Positions 1-8,336 of a DNA stretch of 59,331 nt are shown here, in pieces. Source of the stretch: an uncultured Bacteroidales bacterium (GTDB lineage Bacteria > Bacteroidota > Bacteroidia > Bacteroidales > FEN-979); assembly GCA_903845055.1 (NCBI GenBank), contig CAIMWF010000092.1, positions 1 to 59,331 on the forward strand. The letters are read 5' to 3'. The translations under genes and the position numbers were made by a program. The notes beneath the pieces are model-generated. The model was not told the origin of the DNA, searched no databases, and was given only the letters and a program-made list of their open reading frames with translations. The first letter of the stretch is position 1; each line of letters begins with the position of its first letter.

Positions 1-1
1 C

Positions 2-1528
2 AAAACCGTCATCCTTTGTCCCGGCCCGGCCAACGGCATGGATGCCGTGATCCGCACCGACATCCCCGACCTGCCCGCGGGCACCAGCGCCGATTTCATC
101 GCCAATGCATGGACCGCCCAGGGAAATTTCTTTATCGAACGAAGCCTCCTGAAGTTTGACCTGACAGGAATACCAGTTCAGTCGAATATACTGCAGGCGA
201 CCCTATACCTGTATACCAATCTTAACACCGGCAACTACCAGCTCGACTCGGGGGCAAATGCCGCCAGCCTCCTGCGCGTGCGCGCACCCTGGGTGGCAAG
301 CCAGGTGACCTGGAACACCCAGCCGGCCTGGTCGTCCAATGATTCCGTGCCCCTGGCTCAATCGGTCTCACATACGGAAAGTTACATGGTCGATGTTACC
401 GCGCATGTCAGCGACATGGTCGCCAACCCCGGCGGCAACCAGGGCTGGCTCATCAAACTGCGCACCGAAGAAAGATACCGCTGCATGGTTTTTGCATCGA
501 GCAACAACCAGAATGAAGCGTGGCGACCGAAACTGGTAATTCAGTATACAAACTGCACAGGCCCGTCGGCTAACTTCAGCTATGCAGTCAATGCACGGAA
601 TGTTCAGTTTACCGACCTCTCCTCCCCGGCCCTTTCGTGGCACTGGAACTTTGGCGACGGGGGCGCCTCCACCCAGCAAAACCCGGTACATGTCTTTACA
701 GCACCTGGCAACTACCAGGTTTGCCTCCAGGTCACCGACAGTTGCGGGTCATCGACCTACTGTAATGCAGTACCGGTCAGCTGTGAACCCCCGGTTGCCG
801 GGTTTACCTATAGCAGTGCCCTGACAACCGTAAGTTTTACCGATACGACCAATTGCCCCTTTGCCACAACAAGACTGTGGGCATTCGGCGACGGGGCCAC
901 CTCCACGGATCAGAACCCGGTGCATCAATACAGCGAATACGGATCTTACAAGGTTTATCTTACTGTTACCGATTCCTGCGGCAGCGATGCCGTGTTCAGC
1001 CAGGTCACTATCAGTGAACCCCCGCTGCTGCCGGGGTTTACATCAACACAGAATAGCACGGACAACCTGGAAGTTGCTTTCACGGACCACTCAACCGGTG
1101 CCACCTGGTGGCTCTGGAAATTCGGCGACGGCACCTCCTCCTCGGAACAGAACCCGGTACACGTGTATGACCGGTTCGGCGAATACCAGGTATGCCAGAC
1201 GGCCGGGAATGTCAAAATCCAGGAAACGGCCTGCAACACGTTGAAGGTTACTAAGACCGGTATTACTGCCGCAGCGGGCAGCATCCTTTTTTACCCGAAT
1301 CCCTGCCCGGGCGACGGGAATCTTACCTTTATCCTGTTCGAAGATGCAGGTGTTGCAACCATTACCCTCAAAGACCTTGCCGGGAGGGTGATATTCAGGC
1401 AGGAATTCATGAACGTGATGAAAAATGTGCCCGTGGAGTTGAAAACGAACGGACTTGTCAAAGGAACTTACCTGCTGGAGGGAGCCTTCAACAATTACAG
1501 GAAAATAATGAAAATAGAAATATTGTAG
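2..1528 (+). CDS. Secreted PKD-domain protein with T9SS sorting domain (5' partial)
   Basis: The reading frame is open to the left edge of the window (codons before the first ATG at 38 read KTVILCPGPANG), so the true start and signal peptide lie upstream. About 508 residues are visible. The first ~180 resemble a DNRLRE/CBM96-type beta-sandwich: ERSLLKFDLTGIP, then a VDVTAHVSDMV segment, then WRPKLVIQYT. Three PKD domains follow, each with the W.FGDG...QNPVH.Y...G.Y.V motif. The last ~80 residues, from FYPNPCPGDG to KIMKIEIL, form a type A type IX secretion sorting domain, which is removed when cargo is exported and anchored at the surface. The product is therefore an extracellular or cell-surface protein, possibly involved in glycan or matrix binding; no catalytic domain is visible in this part. 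The next gene runs convergently and its stop lies four bases away. Confidence 0.9.
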   Translation, partial: KTVILCPGPANGMDAVIRTDIPDLPAGTSADFIANAWTAQGNFFIERSLLKFDLTGIPVQSNILQATLYLYTNLNTGNYQLDSGANAASLLRVRAPWVASQVTWNTQPAWSSNDSVPLAQSVSHTESYMVDVTAHVSDMVANPGGNQGWLIKLRTEERYRCMVFASSNNQNEAWRPKLVIQYTNCTGPSANFSYAVNARNVQFTDLSSPALSWHWNFGDGGASTQQNPVHVFTAPGNYQVCLQVTDSCGSSTYCNAVPVSCEPPVAGFTYSSALTTVSFTDTTNCPFATTRLWAFGDGATSTDQNPVHQYSEYGSYKVYLTVTDSCGSDAVFSQVTISEPPLLPGFTSTQNSTDNLEVAFTDHSTGATWWLWKFGDGTSSSEQNPVHVYDRFGEYQVCQTAGNVKIQETACNTLKVTKTGITAAAGSILFYPNPCPGDGNLTFILFEDAGVATITLKDLAGRVIFRQEFMNVMKNVPVELKTNGLVKGTYLLEGAFNNYRKIMKIEIL

Positions 1529-1532
1529 GAGG

Positions 1533-2249
1533 TTACACCAGCTCGAAAGCGCAGAAGTAATAATTGTTTGCAGCGCCAATTAAGTCGAATTTGAGGTAAA
1601 AACTCGATGTAAAAATCTGGAAAGCCAGGAATTCATGCATGGGGACGTTGAACTGGTCAAACAGGATGATGTCCCCTTTTTTAAGAAAAGGTGCCAGCGA
1701 TGTGAGCACATACAACGTCGAGCTGAAAAGGTCGGCATCCATCAGGATGACCTTCCGGCGGACCGGATCCAGTTCTTTGACGAAACCGGGCACGGTATCC
1801 TGGAAAAGTCCCTTGTAAAATTTCGCACGCTTGTCATTGGTCTCCGGCACATTGGCACTCATGGCGCCCTGGCTGAATCCTCCCCAGTCCTCAGGCAGCC
1901 CTTCGAATGTATCGAACCCGGCAAAAGAGGAGTTTGGGTTTGTGTTGGCCTTGAGCCACCAGTCGAACGAAAAACCTCCTGATACGCCGAACTCGAGATA
2001 GGAAATCTCCCCGTCCAGCTGTTTGGTCTTTAAAATATGTTCATACAACTTATAACGCTTGGAATAGTCCCACTTCGGCGAGTAGAAATCATTGAAAGAA
2101 ACCTTCCCGTTCTGGCTGATCCATTTCGAAACTTTCGACATATAGGCCAGGTTCAGCAAAAATCCTGAAAATGGTTCAATAATTTTGTGAAGTCTGAAAC
2201 GGTAAAAGTTCCATTTTGTCTTCCTGATGAGGTTAATTTTAAAGGACAT
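1533..2249 (-). CDS. TylF/MycF-like class I SAM-dependent methyltransferase
   Basis: The 238-residue product resembles the macrocin O-methyltransferase (TylF) family. Visible landmarks are YLEFGVSGGFSFDWW (SAM-binding loop), FAGFDTFEGLPEDWGG (the FDTFEGLP signature), GLFQDTVPGFV and VILMDADLFSSTLYVL (acidic metal/SAM region), then GDIILFDQF. Such enzymes methylate sugar hydroxyls, often in antibiotic or surface-glycan synthesis; the substrate here is unknown. A start nine codons further upstream is possible, but that codon would lie inside the likely promoter -7 box at 2274-2281, so the ATG at 2249 (MSFKINLIRKTKW) is preferred. The N-terminal ~55 residues are basic and helical and less conserved. 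It is a single gene, divergent from rpmH. Assignment to the methyltransferase family is firm; the acceptor is inference. Confidence 0.82.
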   Translation of the reverse strand: MSFKINLIRKTKWNFYRFRLHKIIEPFSGFLLNLAYMSKVSKWISQNGKVSFNDFYSPKWDYSKRYKLYEHILKTKQLDGEISYLEFGVSGGFSFDWWLKANTNPNSSFAGFDTFEGLPEDWGGFSQGAMSANVPETNDKRAKFYKGLFQDTVPGFVKELDPVRRKVILMDADLFSSTLYVLTSLAPFLKKGDIILFDQFNVPMHEFLAFQIFTSSFYLKFDLIGAANNYYFCAFELV

Positions 2250-2273
2250 ACTGCCGGATTTTATAATCGCAGA

Positions 2274-2281
2274 CAAAAATA
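2274..2281 (-). promoter_or_regulatory. Probable -7 promoter box of the TylF-like gene
   Basis: On the minus strand this reads TATTTTTG, a match to the Bacteroidota TAnnTTTG box. It would place the transcript start near 2268, about 20 nt before the chosen ATG. No clear -33 TTTG is seen. Confidence 0.5.
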
Positions 2282-2314
2282 GAAAAAAATCTTGCCATTA
2301 AATGATGAAAAGGG

Positions 2315-2345
2315 TTTGGTAGTTTATAATATTTTTGTATTTTTG
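2315..2345 (+). promoter_or_regulatory. rpmH promoter with tandem -7 boxes
   Basis: TTTG at 2315-2318 is followed after a 19 bp spacer by TATTTTTG at 2338-2345, fitting the -33/-7 Bacteroidota consensus. An identical TATTTTTG box directly abuts it upstream at 2330-2337. Transcription should start near 2351, leaving a short leader before the rpmH ATG at 2367. Confidence 0.75.
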
Positions 2346-2366
2346 CACTCCCAAAATATTGAACCG

Positions 2367-2528
2367 ATGACAAAGAGAACATATCAGCCTTCGAACAGAA
2401 AAAGGAAAAACAAACATGGTTTCCGTGAGCGCATGTCAACAGCCAACGGTCGTAAAGTCCTGGCTGCCAGAAGAGCGAAGGGAAGGAAAAAATTGACGGT
2501 ATCTGACGAATATTTAGATAAAGACTAA
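2367..2528 (+). CDS. rpmH: 50S ribosomal protein L34
   Basis: The 53-residue product starts [19 protein letters not shown] and contains the L34 signature F.ERM.T..GR.VL..RR.KGRK, a small, strongly basic protein of the large ribosomal subunit. The frame is open 25 codons further upstream, but those codons cover the promoter boxes, so the ATG at 2367 is the start. The C-terminal extension [12 protein letters not shown] is slightly longer and more acidic than in the E. coli protein, which is usual for Bacteroidota. It stands alone between its own promoter and a strong terminator. The classical neighbours rnpA and dnaA are not next to it here. Confidence 0.97.
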   Translation: MTKRTYQPSNRKRKNKHGFRERMSTANGRKVLAARRAKGRKKLTVSDEYLDKD

Positions 2529-2580
2529 TAATTCTTTACCCGATTGACCGGATCAATCCGAATTTTACGCAACTTTGTAA

Positions 2581-2618
2581 AAGAAAGAAGATAACATCAG
2601 ATTATCTTCTTTTTTTAT
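2581..2618 (+). terminator. Intrinsic terminator of rpmH
   Basis: Arms AAGAAGATAA (2585-2594) and TTATCTTCTT (2602-2611) pair perfectly over 10 bp around a 7 nt loop and are flanked by A- and T-tracts that extend the pairing. The T-tract continues to about 2617. The symmetric A/T tracts could let it work in both directions. Confidence 0.85.
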
Positions 2619-2667
2619 TTTTACCCATGCCCGTATCTTTCCTGACCTAAAACAACACCCCGTTCCC

Positions 2668-5157
2668 ATGAAAAACCTTGATTTCAAAAAACTCCTCCCC
2701 TATCTTGCCGCCATTGCAATTTTCCTGGTTGTCACCCTGGTTTATTTCAGCCCGCTGCTTGAAGGCAAAAAGATGTTTCAAAGCGATATCGCCAACTTCA
2801 AAGGTGTTTCAAAGGAAATTTCCGACTTCCGCGCTAAAACCGGGCAAGAGCCGCTATGGACAAATTCCATGTTCGGCGGCATGCCGGCATACCAGGTATC
2901 GGTCAATTACACATCGAACCTTGTCGGTCATCTCGACAACCTGTTCATGCTTGGCCTGCCTCACCCGGCCAACCTGGTGTTCCTCTATTTCCTGGGGTTT
3001 TTCATCCTCCTGCTCGTGCTGGGGGCCGATCCCTGGCTTTCCATCGCAGGAGCGACGGCATTTGCCTTGTCGTCTTTCTTTTTTATCATCATCGACGCGG
3101 GTCACAACTCGCAGGCGCATGCCATCGGGTACATGGCGCCCGTCATTGCCGGGATTTTCCTGACCATGAAGCGTAAATACCTTTGGGGAGGCATCATGAC
3201 AGCGATCTTCCTTTCGCTCGAAATCAAGGCCAACCATCCTCAGATCACCTACTACATGGCCATCATCGTGCTCCTGCTCGGTCTGTTCCTGCTCATCCAG
3301 GCCATCAGGGAAAAGGGACTTGTACCATTCTTCAGGACCGTCGGGGTGCTGGTCATCGCGCTGCTTTTTGCCGTGCTGACCAACATTACCAGCTTATGGG
3401 CCACCTGGGAATACGGCAAGTACACGATCCGCGGGAAATCGGAACTCACCTCCAACAAGGAAAATAAAACCTCCGGCCTCGACCGTGACTACGCCACCCA
3501 GTGGAGTTATGGCAAGATGGAAACCATGACCCTGCTGATCCCCGGATTTTACGGGGGCTCCTCCAGCGTTAAGATCAGCGACAATTCCAAAATCGTGGAG
3601 GCCATGAAAACAAACGGACTTCCGGAAGAGAACATCCGGCAGTTCACGCAACAGCCCCTGCCATTCCTCTACTGGGGAGCACAGCCCTTTACATCGGGAC
3701 CGGTGTACGTCGGGGCTATCATCTGCTTTCTTTTCGTCCTTGGGCTGATCATCGTGAAGGGTCCGATGAAATGGTGGCTTCTTACAGCGACCCTTCTTTC
3801 CATCGTACTTGCCTGGGGTCACAACCTGATGCCCGTTACCGACTTCTTCCTGAACTACTTCCCCGGATACAACAAATTCCGCGCGGTGACCATGATCCTG
3901 GTCATTGCCGAATTTGCCATGCCGCTGCTTGGCATCCTCGCCCTTAAGGAGATTTGCGAGAAAAAACAGGACAGGAAAAAACTGTTCACGGCGCTGCAGA
4001 TCGCCCTCGCCATCACCGCCGGGATCAGCCTTGTTTTTGCGCTCATGCCATCCATGTTCCTCGATTTTTCAGGCAGTGGCGATCAGTACACCATGCAGCA
4101 ATACCAGTTCCCGGAATGGCTGATGCAGTCTATCCGCGATGAACGGCTCCGGCTGCTCAGGCTCGACGCCATCCGCTCGGTCGTCTTCATTGTGCTGGCG
4201 GCCGGCCTGATCTGGGCCACCCTCTTCGGCAAGATTAAAAAGGAGTACGCTTACATGGCCTTCATCGTCCTGATGGTTGCCGACATGTTCTCCGTCAACA
4301 AGCGCTTTGTGAACAACGACAGTTTCACTTCAACCGCACGCGTTGAAAAACCGTTCGAACCTTCAGCCGCCGACAATGAGATCCTGCGCGACACCCTTCC
4401 CGACTACCGTGTTCTCAACCTCACTGCCAACACCTTCAACGATGCCGGTACTTCTTATTTTCACAAATCGATCGGGGGTTACCACGGGGCTAAACTGCGC
4501 CGGTACCAGGAACTGATTGAAAACAATATTGAAAAGGACATCCGCCTCTTTGCAAAATCGATGAGCACCGACAGCACTTCAATCCTGAACATGCTGAATA
4601 CCAAGTATTTTATCCTCCCTGGCAACGACAAGCAGCCCGTTTCCTTTTACAACCACAACGCCCTTGGCAACGGGTGGTTCGTAAGTGCCGTGGATGTCGT
4701 CGGAAGCGCCGACGCCGAGATGAAGGCAATCCAGGACTTCCGCCCCGACAAGGTGGCTGTTGTAAACAAGGACTTCAGCGACCAGATGCAGGGGTTTACC
4801 CCGGCAAAAGATTCAACCGACTGTATCACCCTGGAAAAGTATGCCCCGAATGCGCTGACCTACAAATGCAAAACGAAAAATAAAGGCCTTGCCGTCTTTT
4901 CCGAAATTTACTACCCGAAGGGATGGAACGCCTATGTTGACGGTATTGTTACACCCCATTTCAGGGCCGATTTCGTGCTGCGTTCAATGATTGTCCCTGC
5001 CGGGGAACATCAAATCGTATTCCGGTTTGAGCCTAAGGTTTTTATCCTCGGTGAGATGATTTCAAAGGTCAGCTCCATCATCCTGATCTTTTTTGTGCTG
5101 GTCATGGCCGTCATGGAAATCATGAAATTCATGAAAGCCGGGAAACAACAGGGATGA
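2668..5157 (+). CDS. YfhO-family polytopic membrane protein (GT-C-like)
   Basis: The 829-residue product has about a dozen hydrophobic segments, starting at residues 12-32 and ending with one near 790-815. A large extracytoplasmic part lies between roughly 520 and 770. The C-terminal region carries the YfhO pattern: FSEIYYPKGWNAYVDG, then RADFVLRSMIVPAGEHQIVFRFEP, followed by a last TM helix. YfhO proteins are relatives of the GT-C glycosyltransferases and in Gram-positives are linked to glycosylation of lipoteichoic acid; in Bacteroidota the role is not established. Its stop overlaps the ATG of the next gene, a GT4 glycosyltransferase (ATGA at 5154-5157), indicating translational coupling and a joint role in envelope glycan assembly. 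A weak TATCTTTC box lies at 2634-2641. Confidence 0.88.
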   Translation: MKNLDFKKLLPYLAAIAIFLVVTLVYFSPLLEGKKMFQSDIANFKGVSKEISDFRAKTGQEPLWTNSMFGGMPAYQVSVNYTSNLVGHLDNLFMLGLPHPANLVFLYFLGFFILLLVLGADPWLSIAGATAFALSSFFFIIIDAGHNSQAHAIGYMAPVIAGIFLTMKRKYLWGGIMTAIFLSLEIKANHPQITYYMAIIVLLLGLFLLIQAIREKGLVPFFRTVGVLVIALLFAVLTNITSLWATWEYGKYTIRGKSELTSNKENKTSGLDRDYATQWSYGKMETMTLLIPGFYGGSSSVKISDNSKIVEAMKTNGLPEENIRQFTQQPLPFLYWGAQPFTSGPVYVGAIICFLFVLGLIIVKGPMKWWLLTATLLSIVLAWGHNLMPVTDFFLNYFPGYNKFRAVTMILVIAEFAMPLLGILALKEICEKKQDRKKLFTALQIALAITAGISLVFALMPSMFLDFSGSGDQYTMQQYQFPEWLMQSIRDERLRLLRLDAIRSVVFIVLAAGLIWATLFGKIKKEYAYMAFIVLMVADMFSVNKRFVNNDSFTSTARVEKPFEPSAADNEILRDTLPDYRVLNLTANTFNDAGTSYFHKSIGGYHGAKLRRYQELIENNIEKDIRLFAKSMSTDSTSILNMLNTKYFILPGNDKQPVSFYNHNALGNGWFVSAVDVVGSADAEMKAIQDFRPDKVAVVNKDFSDQMQGFTPAKDSTDCITLEKYAPNALTYKCKTKNKGLAVFSEIYYPKGWNAYVDGIVTPHFRADFVLRSMIVPAGEHQIVFRFEPKVFILGEMISKVSSIILIFFVLVMAVMEIMKFMKAGKQQG

Positions 5158-6467
5158 AAAAGGCTCTGGTCATCAGCTATTACTGGCCTCCGAGCGGCGG
5201 GGCCGGCGTTCAGCGATGGTTGAAATTCGTCAAATACCTGCGTGGTTTCAACTGGGAGCCGGTGCTTTTCTGCCCAGCAAATCCCGAATATCCCGAAACG
5301 GACAATTCCCTGTTCAGCGACGTGCCGGCAAATCTCGAAGTCATCAAATTGCCGATCTGGGAACCCTATTCGGCCTATAAAAAGTTGCTGGGCCAGAAAA
5401 AAGAGGATAAGATCAGCGCGGCTTTTCTTTCTGAGAAAAAAAAGAACAAAACCCTCGAAGGCATCTCGGTGTGGATCCGGGGAAACCTCTTCATCCCCGA
5501 CGCACGGAAGTTCTGGATCAAACCTGCCGCGAAGTATCTGCGGAATTACCTCGAAACCCATCCTGCCGACGTCATCATCTCGACCGGGCCGCCGCATACC
5601 ACGCATCTCATCGCCATGTCGGTGGCTGCCTCCACGGGCATCCCCTGGCTGGCCGATTTCAGGGATCCCTGGACAAACATCGATTTCTACAGGGATCTCA
5701 GGCTCTCCGGATGGGCCGACCGGAGGCATCATAAACTTGAGCGGGAGGTCCTGCAAAAGGCGGATGCCGTATGCGTGATCAGCAACTCGATGGCTGAAGA
5801 TTTCAACCGGATCTGCCCGCGTGCCTATAACGTGATCACCAACGGCTTCGATCATGGCGATACAGGGAACCTCAACCAGGCGACCGCTGACACAAAGTTT
5901 TCGCTCGCCCACATCGGGACGCTGGCCGGCAACCGCAACCCGGTAACCATCTGGAAAGCTTTGCAGAATTTGCTGGCTGATTACCCGGCGCTTGCAAATG
6001 ACCTTGAGATCAAACTCGTCGGCAAGGTCGACCATACCGTAATATCCTCACTGAATGAGTCAGGGCTTGGCAGTTTCGTGCGGAAGATCGACTATATGCC
6101 GCACGACCAGGTGGTTATGTGCCAGCAGCAGTCGCAGGTGCTCATGCTCATCATCAACAACACGCCGAATTCAAAGATGATCCTCACCGGGAAGTTTTTC
6201 GAGTACCTGGCAGCACGGCGGCCGATTCTTTGCCTGGGCCCGGCCGACGGCGACGCCGCAGCGATACTGAACGAAACGCAGGCGGGACTCCTTGCAGGGT
6301 TTGATGATGTGGAGACCATGCAAAAGCACATCCTGCAATATTACAATCTTTTCCGGCAGGGGAACCTCGTTGTCGACAGCCGTAACATTGAGAAGTATTC
6401 GAGAAAGAAGCTTACCGGTGAATTGGCCAAGCTTCTGGATAAACTTACGGATAAAAAAGGAGTCTAG
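5154..6467 (+). CDS. Glycosyltransferase family 4 protein
   Basis: The 437-residue cytosolic enzyme has a GT-B layout. The N-terminal acceptor lobe contains SYYWPPSGGAGVQRW (residues 9-22), STGPPHTTHL (~143) and LADFRDPW (~166). A hinge VITNGFDHGD (~224) leads into a donor lobe with LAHIGTLAGNRNP, MILTGKFFEYLAARRPIL and GPADGDAAAIL. The last stretch is the region where GT4 enzymes bind the nucleotide-sugar, although the usual E..G.P acidic pair is not obvious. It transfers a sugar from a nucleotide or lipid donor during surface glycan synthesis; donor and acceptor cannot be read from sequence. Translation is coupled to the YfhO gene (ATGA overlap). Its TAG stop shares the palindrome CTAG with the stop of the convergent MATE gene. 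Confidence 0.88.
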   Translation: MKKALVISYYWPPSGGAGVQRWLKFVKYLRGFNWEPVLFCPANPEYPETDNSLFSDVPANLEVIKLPIWEPYSAYKKLLGQKKEDKISAAFLSEKKKNKTLEGISVWIRGNLFIPDARKFWIKPAAKYLRNYLETHPADVIISTGPPHTTHLIAMSVAASTGIPWLADFRDPWTNIDFYRDLRLSGWADRRHHKLEREVLQKADAVCVISNSMAEDFNRICPRAYNVITNGFDHGDTGNLNQATADTKFSLAHIGTLAGNRNPVTIWKALQNLLADYPALANDLEIKLVGKVDHTVISSLNESGLGSFVRKIDYMPHDQVVMCQQQSQVLMLIINNTPNSKMILTGKFFEYLAARRPILCLGPADGDAAAILNETQAGLLAGFDDVETMQKHILQYYNLFRQGNLVVDSRNIEKYSRKKLTGELAKLLDKLTDKKGV

Positions 6468-7816
6468 GTCTTTGTCTCAAATTTAACCACCGCTTTTTTC
6501 TTCCACCGTCCCATCCTGTAGTAAATGTAGGAAAACACCAGTCCTGTGAGCCACCCGACCGGGATGGACCACCAAATGCCATTGACCCCCAGGGAGGTTT
6601 TCTGGGAGAGGTACCATGCCACGGGGATGCGGATGATCCATAATGAAAACAGGCTAATGAACATCGGGACCAGCGTGTCGCCGGCACCGCGCAGCAGCCC
6701 GTTGATCACGAACATGGAAGAGAACAGGATATAAAACGAACCGATGATCTTCAGGTAATCACCTCCCAGTGCGATCACCACCGCATCGTTGGTAAACATG
6801 CGCATCAGCAGTCTCCCGAACACCACCGTGATGACCGAAATCACCAGCGAAAAAGCAACGGTCATCGCCAGGGTGGCATGCAGCCCGGCCTTGACGCGGT
6901 CGGGACGGTTGGCGCCCATGTTCTGGCCGACAAAAGTCGAAAGAGCAACGGCAAAACTCATGGCCGGCATGGCGGCAAAGCTGTCGATGCGGCCCGCAGC
7001 ACTGTAAGCAGCGTTGGCATCCACCCCATGCTGGTCAACGATCCAGTAGAGGGCTACCATGCCCGCCGCCACGAAGGTTTGCTGGAAGCCGGTCGGCAGG
7101 CCGATTCGGATGCTTTTCCTGAATATTTCGGGGTCGAATTTCAGGTCGGCGAATGAGAACTTCACAACCTTATGGTACTTGTTCAGGTATATGATCTGGG
7201 CAATAAAGGCACAGGCTTCCGAAATCACCGTGGCGATGGCCACCCCGGCAACCCCCCAGTGGAATACCGGCACGAAGATCAGGTCGAGGATGATGTTTAA
7301 ACCGACGGAGCCGACCAGGAAATAGAGTGGTGTTTTCGAATCCCCCAGCCCGCGCAGGATTGCGCTGGTTCCATTGTAACCGAACAGGAAGATGAGCCCC
7401 GACAGGAAAATATTGAGGAAGAGCATGGCGTCGGGGACGATGGCGGGGTCGAGATCAATCATCCTGAAGATGGCACGGCTGAACGTAATGCCCAGTATGC
7501 TCACCACCAGCGAAGTGAAAAACATGAAAATATAAAGCGTGTTGATGGCTTTCTTGACATTTCCCAGCTGTTTGGCTCCGAAATACTGGGAAACAACGAT
7601 GGTAAAACCCATGGTGACGCCGATGATGAAAGATACAAGGAGGAAAATGATCGGGGAGGATGTCCCGACCGCGGCCAGCGCCCCTTTCCCTATAAATTTC
7701 CCAACAACCACACTGTCGACGACATTGTACAACTGCTGGAAAACGTTCCCGAGCAGCATGGGAATCGCGAACTTCAGGATCAACCGCCCCTCGTGGCCCG
7801 TGCTGAGATCTTTCAT
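6464..7816 (-). CDS. MATE-family multidrug/metabolite exporter
   Basis: The 450-residue inner-membrane protein has two six-helix MatE halves. Typical features are GRLILKFAIPMLLGNVFQQLYNVVDSVVVGKFIG at the N-terminus, SVGLNIILDLIFV and PVFHWGVAGVAIATVISE at the end of the first half, and AGRIDSFAAMPAMSFAVALSTFVGQNMGANRPDR in the second. This family exports cationic drugs or metabolites in exchange for Na+ or H+. Length is normal. The gene is divergent from rnpB and convergent with the GT4 gene, with which it shares the four bases of its stop. The start codon lies six bases downstream of the last base of a TAnnTTTG box, so the mRNA is predicted to be leaderless or nearly so. Substrate is unknown. 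Confidence 0.93.
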   Translation of the reverse strand: MKDLSTGHEGRLILKFAIPMLLGNVFQQLYNVVDSVVVGKFIGKGALAAVGTSSPIIFLLVSFIIGVTMGFTIVVSQYFGAKQLGNVKKAINTLYIFMFFTSLVVSILGITFSRAIFRMIDLDPAIVPDAMLFLNIFLSGLIFLFGYNGTSAILRGLGDSKTPLYFLVGSVGLNIILDLIFVPVFHWGVAGVAIATVISEACAFIAQIIYLNKYHKVVKFSFADLKFDPEIFRKSIRIGLPTGFQQTFVAAGMVALYWIVDQHGVDANAAYSAAGRIDSFAAMPAMSFAVALSTFVGQNMGANRPDRVKAGLHATLAMTVAFSLVISVITVVFGRLLMRMFTNDAVVIALGGDYLKIIGSFYILFSSMFVINGLLRGAGDTLVPMFISLFSLWIIRIPVAWYLSQKTSLGVNGIWWSIPVGWLTGLVFSYIYYRMGRWKKKAVVKFETKT

Positions 7817-7821
7817 GGCCG

Positions 7822-7829
7822 CAAAGGTA
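7822..7829 (-). promoter_or_regulatory. -7 box of the MATE gene, immediately before its ATG
   Basis: On the minus strand this reads TACCTTTG (TAnnTTTG). Only five bases separate it from the ATG at 7816, which places the expected transcript start on or next to the start codon. Confidence 0.6.
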
Positions 7830-7851
7830 GCCAGAATTCACGGATGTTTTG

Positions 7852-7859
7852 TATCTTTG
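7852..7859 (+). promoter_or_regulatory. -7 box of rnpB
   Basis: TATCTTTG ends five bases before the first base of the predicted RNase P RNA helix P1 (7865). This gives an internal calibration of the box-to-start distance in this genome (about six bases from the final G). No clear -33 TTTG is present. Confidence 0.7.
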
Positions 7860-7864
7860 CAGGT

Positions 7865-8314
7865 ACAACAGTTCGTTCTGTCGCTGCTTCCGGAGCAACC
7901 CGCATTCGTGCAGGCCAATCCGCGGCGGAGGAAAGTCGGGACAACTCAGAGCGCCATGCTTCCTAACGGGAAGGATCCGGGGATATAAAGGACCCGGAGA
8001 CAGCAAGTGCCACAGAAAATGACTACCTTCGGATTGAGCCGCATCACGGTGCGGCTCCCGGTCCGGGGGAAAAGGTGAAAAAGCGGTGTAAAAGACCACG
8101 ATCCCGGCGGGTGACCGCGGGGGTGGGTAAACCTCATGGGTTGAAAGACCAAGTAAACCGGCTGTTAAGGGTTGCTCGCCCAATGCCGGAGGGTAGGTCG
8201 CTAAAGTCTGCCGGCGACGTCAGACTCAGATAAATGACAGAATCCGTTCGTCCGGGGCTTCGGAATTTTGAGGCCCTGTTCTGCGGAACAAAATCCTGCT
8301 TACAGAACTGTTGT
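7865..8314 (+). ncRNA. rnpB: RNase P RNA (class A)
   Basis: This is the catalytic RNA that removes 5' leaders from pre-tRNAs. Conserved elements are in the right order. GAGGAAAGTCGGGACA lies at 7928-7943 (CR-I). CACAGAAA with GACTAC follows near 8010-8026. GGGTAAACCTCATGGG then TTGAAAGACCAAGTAA lies at ~8125-8156 (J11/12 region). AGATAAATGACAG lies at 8228-8240 (CR-V side of P4), and CTTACAGAACTG at the 3' end. The ends pair as helix P1: ACAACAGTTC at 7865-7874 with GAACTGTTGT at 8305-8314. At about 450 nt it is longer than the 350-400 nt typical of the class, the extra length lying in peripheral helices. A run of eight T follows the 3' end. The wecB ATG is only 22 nt downstream. Confidence 0.93.
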
Positions 8315-8336
8315 TTTTTTTCTTTTAACACGTATC

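Noticed and set aside
5010-6035. 341-codon minus-strand frame opposite the GT4 gene
   Set aside because: Lies across two well-supported coupled genes, with composition typical of an antisense shadow and no domain.
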